64,000 nucleotides of DNA from Platycnemis pennipes (taxonomy: Eukaryota > Arthropoda > Insecta > Odonata > Platycnemididae). The stretch lies in assembly GCA_933228895.1 (NCBI GenBank), contig OW121854.1, positions 135,265,926 to 135,329,925 of the forward strand, read 5' to 3'. Positions within the stretch are counted from its first letter, which is position 1. The number at the start of each line of letters is the position of its first letter. Positions 56,659 to 64,000 of the stretch are shown here, in pieces. The position numbers and the translations under genes were made by a program. The notes under the pieces are model-generated. The model did not search any database. It saw only the letters and a program-made list of their open reading frames with translations, and was not told the origin of the DNA.

Positions 56659-58689
56659 AAACACGTGCTTTAAATCACCTCCATGAAGAAATTGAATTTT
56701 CCTTATCTTAAGAGGGTCTAAGGCGTTCCCGCCGTTGCGTCGCTTGAGTGTCGGTGTGGTTGGCGAACGGACCCTTGCTAGCGGTAGTGTAGACTGGACG
56801 GGAGTGGGTCGGGTGCAGTCCACTGCTGAAAGTGAAAGGTGCCGGAATTGTGGTGTATCGTGTGAGGGAAAAGGCTCGTTAAAATCTTCTTTGCACACCC
56901 AAAGCAGCTGTTCCTTCGCGCCGGATCATGGACGAGACAAGGAATTCATGTAGCATGCAGACAACATCTTTAAGGTGGGTGTTGCATGTCACTTAACGTT
57001 TTATTGAAGTCGTTGTGTAAATCGCAGTGCAAACGGGACGGAGCTGAACCTCCATTCGATCACTTTGAACTACGACTCGCCTGCCCCCGCCCCCCCTCCT
57101 CATTCCCCTCCCCGCTCCTAGTCGTGCCTCCCCTCACTTCGCTGTCTCCCTCCTTCCATTGCCTCCCCCCTATCCTCCCTCCTCGCACACGATCAGCTGT
57201 CCGCACGGGTTCGTGCTGCAACGAGGCTGTTCCGCACTTGCACTGTCTGAATCATTCGTATTTGTTACACTAGTTTAATACCATCGCCATGTCATCTTCT
57301 CCTTTCAAATAGCCATATCCCCTCTTTACACAATTCTCTTTCGACTAGGCTTCATCTGTCAATTTGGGTTTCATTGACAAAATATTAACGATTTTTGAAC
57401 AAATGTATGGTTTCTACAATAGGTCTTTTCTCCTTTCCGTAAGCTTAGCTCTTACCACTGCTATTCTCCTTTCTCCACCTTCTTCTTCAAACATTCTGTG
57501 GTTTGCTTTTTAATCTCTTTATCCCGCACTTTCAATGTCTGCACACTTCGAATTTCTTGAACTAGTTTCATATTCTTCGTCAGACTTCCTCGGACGTCTT
57601 CTTTCCCTTCCAGCTAACCATCTTCTATGTTCATAGAATTCATATCTAGTAAGTAACCAATGTTTCCAAGGCTTTGGCGATCAATCAACAAACTACCTTC
57701 CCATTAATTGGTAACATTACAACTGCAAGTTTATAAGATTTAAATTTTTCTTCGGAATGGTACCACTGTGCTCATCTGTTGCATGTAAACATTGAGTGCA
57801 CGGATTGTTGTGCTCCCTGCAAGGCAACAAGTGTAATGTTGTTCTCCCTCATTTTAATTGCATGCCTCCCAATGGTTCACCCCCTACAATATACCATTGC
57901 GGTGGCTTGCAGAGTATTATGTAGGAATTTTATCTCGGACTGCAATACTTGCGTGCTCGCGGGACGCATATATATTTGCTTTTCTCTTCACAGGACTCGA
58001 AGTCGGTAAAATCTATCTGTTGATGGCTTGAAATTATTACAGGAAGAAGTTTTTCGAGTTACGTGCGACCTTAAAATCTTCGTCATCGATGACCTGTGCC
58101 TTAGTGAGGGAAAACCGGGAATTTACGAAACTGGCTGAGAGGACCGCTCTTCAGTAGATAAATGGTAAGTCCACTTCATCGCCAATATTTCTTTTCCCGA
58201 TTGTTTTCATTTTCACATTAATTTTCCACATTTTTCCTTGTGATTTTGCCACTTCTGGTCGATGCCATGTTGTCCTCCCAAACCCGTGACTCACGCCGTA
58301 AGTCTCAAAGATTATTTCGAGTCTCTGGAATTATCTCAGGCGATTCTTGGCAATCTAGCTTCTTGACCGTTTACGCTTTGTCACGATTTGAGTTGTTTCC
58401 CTTTCGTTCTGTTCGAAATTAACGTACATCCGAGATTAAACGATTGATGTTAAGAAACTGAACTTGAAAGTGCAGTCGCGTGTCTTCACATTCTACCGTC
58501 TTGGAATTAATTTGGTTTAATGGATGAGTTAAGTTTCGCGAACTAATTCCTTAATAATTGATTTATATCGCATTGACCTCGTAGTCAATATTCAGTTATT
58601 CGCTCAGTTCCATTTCCCAATCAGTTCTCGTCCTTTTGTGTGACAGGATAAAGTATTAATTGATGGGAGGAATGATTCACTTTGTACTC
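56659..58689. other. Possible host promoter/exon fragments; no certain gene
   Basis: 56700-56930 is GC-richer with several CG dinucleotides. An ATG in fair context at 56928 opens a 15-codon frame ending at TAAG|GTGGGT (56974/56975). 57085-57180 is a C-rich pyrimidine tract. 57973-57992 is a good branch/pyrimidine/CAG acceptor (TTTGCTTTTCTCTTCACAG) and AAATG|GTAAGTCC (58164/58165) a strong donor, defining a possible 172-base internal exon or 5' UTR exon. None of the pieces encodes a domain I recognise, so this is only suggestive. Confidence 0.3.
57870..57925 (+). repeat. Degenerate orphan non-LTR tail
   Basis: TGGTTCACCCCCTACAATAT, then GCGGTGGCTTGCAGAGTATT and ATGTAGGA. Same plan as the other tails, without the GTAGAT repeats. 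Confidence 0.7.
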
Positions 58690-58705
58690 ATTCAACGAAT
58701 TTATT

Positions 58706-58750
58706 GTATCCCAATCGGTTTCGACGTTGGCACGTCATCATTAAGGGTAC
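58706..58750 (-). ncRNA. Hammerhead-like motif of PLE4, degenerate
   Basis: The minus strand has CCC, TTAATGA (core, two changes from CTGATGA), a perfect five-pair stem GACGT/ACGTC with loop GCCA, GAAA, then ACCGATT and GGG pairing with CCC. The GAAA core and stem II are excellent but the first core segment is altered, so it is likely inactive. Confidence 0.4.
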
Positions 58751-59212
58751 AATCTCCGAAGTGTCTGGGAGTGCAAGTCACATACTATATACGAAATTCC
58801 TAGGGGTGGGGGTCAGGTGAGAAGTGGTTGAGGGAGGGAAGAGCCACTGGATCGGCAATGTTGGATCAAATTGGGTTTACGTAGGGTAGTGGGGGAGAAC
58901 GGGAACCGGAGGGGGGGGGGGGAGGGGGGGGAGAATATGTGGGGAGGGTATTGCTGATCACCGATGGTCAAGGTGAAGAGGAAGGGGCAGCGGACGGTCA
59001 TGGTGCAACACGGAGGAGAAAGGAGAACATTTAAATTCGGAAGAGTCATTTAAAACCAATACATTAGGGGAACACCTTGTCTCTTAACAATTCCAAAATT
59101 CTCAAAAAAATCCACTTTAAACCCTTTGTCATTTATATATAAGATGTTGTGTGAAAAATTACCATGATGTCCAGTCTTAATAAGATGTTTTACAAACCCG
59201 GATTTTGGGTCA

Positions 59213-59238
59213 TCTATATATATATAAAAATGAATGTA

Positions 59239-59270
<32 letters not shown>

Positions 59271-60357
59271 TATGTCCTTTATGCATTACTACACCATTCA
59301 TCGGATCGCCATGAAACTTTAGGAAGTTGTTGAGTACATTCCCGAAAAGAGGACTACGAAATCGATATTTCAATATCGATACTTTATCGATATAATATCG
59401 CTAAAGTATCGATAAATTGATACATTATTGATACAAAATTGAGGTTAAATTATTTAGTTTTTTAAAAGGAATGTATCGTTGCAATATCGATACTGTATCG
59501 AATGTATATAATGTGTTTGTCCTTTATGCATTACTACACCATTCATCGGATCGCCATGAAACTTTGGAAAGTTATTGAGTACGCTCCGCGAAGGTTTCTA
59601 CAAAATCGATAATACAATGTCGATACTGTATCGATATAATATCGATAAAATATGGATACATCGATACATTGTTGATACAAAATTGAGGTGAAATTATTTA
59701 GGTGTTTTTTATCAAAGTTTTATAAAGTATCATTACAATATCGATACTGTATCGATACAATATTAATAACTTCATTCATTACCACAACATTCATCCAATT
59801 TCCATGAAGCTTTGGTTAGTTGTTTTGTTCACTCAATGAAGGTTTGTACAATATCGAGAATACAATATCGACACTGGAGACGGGATGTGCATCCCATTGA
59901 ACTTGCAATTTATTGAAACACTCACGTGCAACATATTCAAATCATCCGGCATGGGACAAATATTTCAGAAATGCCAACTTATTGCTTGGGATGAATGCAC
60001 AATGGTGCACAAAGCATCGCTCGAGGTTCTGGATCGATCATTGCAAGATTTCCGTTGAATCCTGAGACCATTTGAGAACGCATTAATATTGCTTGCACGA
60101 TATTTCAGGCAAACATTACCTGTAATTCCTCGATTGACACTAGCGGATGAAATAAATGCTTGCCTGAAATATTCTGCTTTGTGACGACATGTAAAGACGT
60201 TAAAATTATATACAAATATGCGTGTCCAGCTGCAAAACAATCGATCAGCTGAGATGTATTGTGTACCCATAAGAATTGTGAAATTAAACATACTATAAAC
60301 GTGCCCTTTCCATTTAACCAGATTGAGCCACAGCAACGCGTGGCCGGGTCAGCTAGT
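59213..60357 (+). mobile_element. Helitron (deleted copy) inserted in PLE4
   Basis: It starts TCTATATATATATATAAAAA (59213) after an A and ends CTAGT (60353-60357) before a T, the standard Helitron insertion between A and T without duplication. Nine bases before CTAGT is the expected hairpin GCCAC-AGCAACGC-GTGGC (60327-60344). A Pif1-like helicase remnant lies in the 3' half. The 5' half holds a TG microsatellite (59239-59264) and about three copies of a ~245-bp unit with CATTACTACACCATTCATCG and ATCGATA-rich spacers. The Rep domain is missing, so it is non-autonomous. Confidence 0.92.
59885..60260 (+). pseudogene. Helitron Pif1-like helicase fragment
   Basis: The plus frame reads NLQFIETLTCNIFKSSGMGQ, IFQKCQLIAWDECTMVHKAS (Walker B WDEC), LEVLDRSLQDFR then a stop. 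After a small break come FRQTLPVIPRLTLADEINAC and RHVKTLKLYTNMRVQLQNNR. These are consecutive segments of the Pif1-type helicase in animal Helitrons. The Walker A loop and all Rep-domain sequence are missing. Confidence 0.9.
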
Positions 60358-61746
60358 TATTTAATAAATATTTCTTGTGTTCTTTTGCTCTGATGGTGAA
60401 TGTACGACCTGTTTGTCCATCATAAACACTATTACAATCATCACACTCTAGTAGATACACACCACATTTTTCGGAACTGTCAATCTTGACCTTGGAGTTG
60501 AAAAGAAGTTTTTCTACGGTTCCCGGATTGTAGTAGCCAACTCTTGAGTCGCTCACCAGGAATGTGTGGGTAATAGTACCTAAAAATGGGAGTTTACACC
60601 ATTTCTAGGCTTCTCTGAGGATAATCTGTGTAGTGATGACACGAGTGAAATGCTTTTATATCTTAGTTTCTTATCTAGTAGTTTCTGAACCGTATCGTTG
60701 CAGTACCCGTTTCCTTGGGCGATCGTTTTCGTTGTTTAATATCTTCCTCAAAGAAGAATTCCGAGAGGAGATGGGTATTAATCGATTTAACATGGAGTTG
60801 ATGGCTGCAAATTTATGAGTGTGATGGTTGAAAGAATTATTCGGGATAATTACATCGGAATATGTGTCCTAACGGTAAATTGCAAATGTGTGTTGAATTT
60901 TATCTATATAAATTGTTAGGTCTAAATAGTTGATTTTGCGTTGGCCTACTTCCATGTTAAATGTAATTGCTTTGTGCTGGGTGTTTAAATAGGCTAAGAA
61001 CTGTTCAAGTTGTCTGCTGCTACCTGTCCACAAACAAATAACGTCATCAACATATCTATAATAGCATACAACGTTTTTTACAAGTGTGTGGTTCGAATTA
61101 AGTATATTGTTTTCCAGATAGTCCATGAACATATCTGCGAGTATACGAGAGAGCGGTGAACCCATACTAGGTCCGTGTTCTTGTTTATAAAAGCTCCCGT
61201 TGAACAGGAAATAGTTCTGTTCACTACACAAGGTTAAAAATTGATGGTAATCGTTGGTAATATCTTCTCCGCACTTCACTCTTTTTAACCATGAGATGGC
61301 TATACTGATGGATTCCTTGGCCGGAACTGAAGTAAACAGATTACACACATCAAAGGACACAAGTTTCCCATTTAAGGGGGGTTTGGCATTTACTAGTTTG
61401 TTGGCAAGGTCCGTAGATCTCTCAATTCCATACGTTGACTTGAATGGGGAGAAATTCCTCAGGAGAATATTCAGCTTCGTCGACAATAGATGAGAAGGTG
61501 CAGAAACGTGGGAAACAACGGGTCTAATAGGGATTCCCGGTTTATGTGTTTTTGGAAGTCCAAACATTGTTGGAGTTCATTCTCACTAAGCGCCATTTTT
61601 CCCTCGAGGGGAGAAGTGTAGTGCAGTTGTTCAATTTGTACTTGAGGGATTGTTGACAACTGTTTGTCGGGTCTTTATTCAGTGTGGTGAAGCAGTTTTC
61701 GGAAATAAACTTTTCGCACTTGGTCGCATAATCGGCTTTATTTAGA

Positions 61747-61975
61747 ATCACTAACGTGTTTCCTTTGTCGGCTTCCGTGAAAAAGTCATTAGGGAAAAAG
61801 GCTCTAGTCAAGAAACAGGAAATAGCGGACATAACACAAATAGCCTCTGTAAAACCCTATCCCCACCCGCGTATTCGGATAAATAAACTGATCACTAATA
61901 TAAAAGCCTCCTGCGAAAATTTCAATTTAATTTTCACGAAAGCCGAAAAAGGAAACACGTTAGTGATGTGACCTT
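61747..61975 (+). pseudogene. Inverted PLE 5' piece
   Basis: The plus strand reads ALVKKQEIADITQIASVKPY and FNLIFTKAEKGNTLVM, then stop. The TKAEKGNTLV block is the same PLE RT motif as TEADKGNTLV of the minus-strand copy, and 61747-61785 is an imperfect mirror of 61932-61968. Two PLE copies thus meet head to head here. They differ enough (TEADKG versus TKAEKG) to be separate or anciently duplicated copies. Confidence 0.75.
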
Positions 61976-64000
61976 TGCGATTTCAATCCATACTCTCGGG
62001 ATCGTAATGTCCTGCTATGTCCTTTTTGTATTTCCGAGTATTTTTTATCTGAGGCCACATTTAAATTTATGATTTTCAGAGCATTTTTTAATTCTTAATC
62101 TTTCACATTGATAATTTACTTGTGAGCCACGCCTTCGAACAAAGCAGACACCTTATGTTTAAAATTGCTGACAGGTGAAATTCACTCGAATTCCTACCTT
62201 CTGTGTTCGTGCTTTGAATATTTTAATTAATTGTTATTAGGTGGCTATTTTCAGGAGTAGCAATATCTCTCGGTGAGCATGAATTAAAAAAATTTTGACA
62301 TTCACTTCATTGTAAATACTTCATGTACCTGGATAAATGAGACAAAATGCCGAACTCCGGTATACAACTGCCATTCTTGGCGAATGTAATGTGTTAAAAA
62401 ATGAGTTTATGAGTCGTCGTCGTGTTTTCATGAGAACTATTACAGTACCCTCGAGCGATTTTCTAGATTTCCAACTCCGTATTCATATTATATCTAGTCG
62501 TGAACGTATGATATTTTGTCATCTGGTTGGCTGGTGTTTTCGAGTAAGGTTTTTGTGTGTTTGGAATTAACTTATATTCCTACTCATATGGGATTTTTTA
62601 ACATACAGTGCAGGACTTGGTAGGTCATTATTGAATCCCTTCGAGAAAATGTTTCTGATAAAATAATGCTTTATAGCTTGATACTCATGAGCTGTCCTGA
62701 TATGAGAAAAACTCGCCCAATTGCCTTGTCTTGCCATTGCTTCGGGATTTAGCTTCATGTGCTAAGTGAGATTGTGTAACTAATCCGCCTTTATCTAATG
62801 TAATCGATACTTACCGTCTGTGGTCTTTGCAAATAATTTTCAGTATTTTGTCTGCGTAATGCACTTCAATGGGAAACAGTCATTTCGGCGTTGTAATATG
62901 AGACAGGTCTTGGACTTTTGCATGTGAATAAACTTTGATTTTATTACATTGAAAACACATTTTATTTTTAATTCTATAATGCGGTGAATGATTGGTAATT
63001 TTATTTCAAGAACTTCAGAAACGTTACTCACATACTTTTAAACAAGCTGAACAAGCAACGACAGATTATTAGAGTTTTCATCTCGCGTTCTATTGAAAGT
63101 TTCAAGTTCAGAATCCATGACGCAGTAACAAAAAAAAACATGGCATAGTTTACCATTCTTGGCTTTTTCACGAATATTATTTGCTGCAGTTCCATATACT
63201 TTCTCCTTTAGCTTTTGTCCTGATCATTTCAGATATGAAGATCACTTTTATCGCACGGTAAGTAAGAAATAAACAGAGAGTGTGGGATATCTGTCTCGTC
63301 ATTTTGAATTTTAATAATTGTCAGCTGTTGTATTTATTACCGGTGGATAAGTCTTCTGAAGTCGAATGACGGATCTTGATAACGCAAGCGTTAATCATAA
63401 GAAATTGTTTTTCCATGTGAGTTATAGTTTTTTGAATGTGGACTTTCGCCAAATTAGCCATTTTCGCATTTGTTTTCTTTTCAGAGTATCGGTGTTCGTT
63501 CTTTGGGGTCATTAATCAGAGAAGTCATTTTTAGTCATATTTTGGAAAATTTTTGTCACAGAGAAAAGGAAATTTCTCACAGGGAGGATATCCAACAGAA
63601 AAAAGATATTTGCCTAGATTTTCCCCCTTATTTCTGAACGCGTGTCCTACCAGTTAGGCTACTAAGGCGTCCTGTTCAAAGGGTTTCATTGTTTCTCAAA
63701 AATCTAAAATCTATTTTATTGTTTCTATAAATAGCCTCTGTTATCCGTATTACTTCGTACTAGGACAGGATACAGTGTTTTACTGCAACATTTCATCAAT
63801 TTTTTTCGCTCTGTATTAACTCATTGAAATATTTCCTTTCCTCATAGCGCGAGATGACTGTGAAAGTATATTGGGAGATAAGGGAGTCCGTTATTAATTA
63901 ACCAGAAGGGATTTTTGAAGCGGGTTTTCAGTCTTTCGTACGCATTAATTTTCAAATTATTTGTTCATGGTTATTCATGTCGCTAATGTACTTGGAATCC
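61976..64000. other. No certain gene
   Basis: AT-rich, with no domain recognised in any frame. At 63630-63675 the minus strand reads GTAGCCTAACTGGTAGGACA, like a pol III A box of a tRNA-derived SINE, but no B box follows. A possible donor GGTAAGTAAG is at 63259. Probably intergenic or intronic DNA. Confidence 0.4.

Larger units (their letters stand above)
59050..61832 (-). pseudogene. PLE4 RT and GIY-YIG coding region, split
   Basis: RT: TEADKGNTLVILNKADYATK (61750), MFGLPKTHKPGIPIRPVVSH (61567), LVSFDVCNLFTSVPAKESIS (61340, motif A), HGPSMGSPLSRILADMFMDY (61170), YYRYVDDVICLWTGSSRQLE (61060, catalytic YVDD). GIY-YIG: CGVYLLECDDCNSVYDGQTG (60460), where YIG reads YDG, and IRAKEHKKYLLN, cut at 60357. 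Beyond the Helitron the C-terminus resumes as DPKSGFVKHLIKTGHHGNFS...KGFKVDFFENFG to a stop at 59050. The two sides are out of phase by two bases at the Helitron junction. Frame breaks near 61540, 60870 and 60560 also exist. Confidence 0.87.
58690..61975 (-). mobile_element. Penelope-like element PLE4, interrupted by a Helitron
   Basis: In element orientation: an inverted 5' piece junction at about 61800, RT (61832-60869 and shifted frames to 60560), GIY-YIG (60556-60358), the Helitron insertion (60357-59213), the rest of the C-terminus (59212-59050), a C-rich 3' region with long C runs (G on plus, 58900-58935), and a hammerhead-like motif at 58706-58750. The coding part is more complete than in the other PLEs of the window but has several frame changes. 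Confidence 0.87.

Noticed and set aside
59965..60336. 123-codon minus-strand frame inside the Helitron
   Set aside because: It is antisense to the clear helicase remnant on the plus strand.

Overview
This is a eukaryotic window, most likely from an arthropod and probably an insect. It is AT-rich, has no operons, and almost every recognisable coding fragment belongs to a transposable element. The mixture of CR1/L2-like non-LTR elements, Penelope-like elements (PLEs), BEL/Pao, Ty1/copia, a Helitron, several hAT types, a PIF/Harbinger-like element and tRNA-derived SINEs is typical of a large arthropod genome. The best candidate for an ordinary gene is a spliced Myb/SANT-like DNA-binding exon pair at 45.3-45.9 kb. 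The rest is element remnants, satellite DNA and non-coding DNA. The species cannot be named from the sequence alone.

Layout. 0-5.2 kb: a TIR element, an endonuclease fragment, a hAT-like element with a perfect 8-bp target duplication (2639-3570), and a decayed YqaJ-nuclease gene on the minus strand. 5.2-14.1 kb: a minus-strand pile of three non-LTR subfamilies (A, C, B) sharing one 3' tail, interrupted by a PLE and by a PLE-derived foldback. 14.5-17.3 kb: a decayed ZMYM1/TTF-type hAT transposase. 17.5-24 kb: tails of the same non-LTR families plus jockey-like, BEL/Pao and copia reverse-transcriptase fragments. 25.6-27.5 kb: about 13 copies of a ~141-bp satellite.

27.5-34.5 kb: a nested block. 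A PLE (393-codon RT/GIY-YIG ORF) carries a Harbinger-like insertion in its 3' region and meets a hAT-type terminus at 30.74 kb. The hAT block contains two SINEs, two TIR elements and a TTF-finger remnant. 36.3-43.9 kb: an old ~2.3-kb tandem duplication whose first copy received an inverted PLE with a 13-bp target duplication and a 1.7-kb TIR element. 46.6-51.8 kb: the most complete non-LTR element (subfamily B), with an esterase-like ORF1, endonuclease and RT, interrupted by a plus-strand copy of itself. 53.9-56.4 kb: an RNase H-bearing non-LTR fragment and two tandem subfamily-A 3' ends. 58.7-62 kb: a PLE with a 1145-bp Helitron inserted in its GIY-YIG region.

How the parts relate. The non-LTR copies share the tail CACCCCCTGCCACACACC...TGGCTTGCAGGGTAT followed by GTAGAT repeats, which suggests common 3'-end recognition. 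Three PLE insertions and one PLE-derived foldback carry hammerhead-like motifs at their non-coding ends. The window looks like a graveyard with several young insertions (PLE at 37.4 kb, Helitron, foldback) on an older background. I read it by eye, so boundaries marked approximate can be off by tens of bases.
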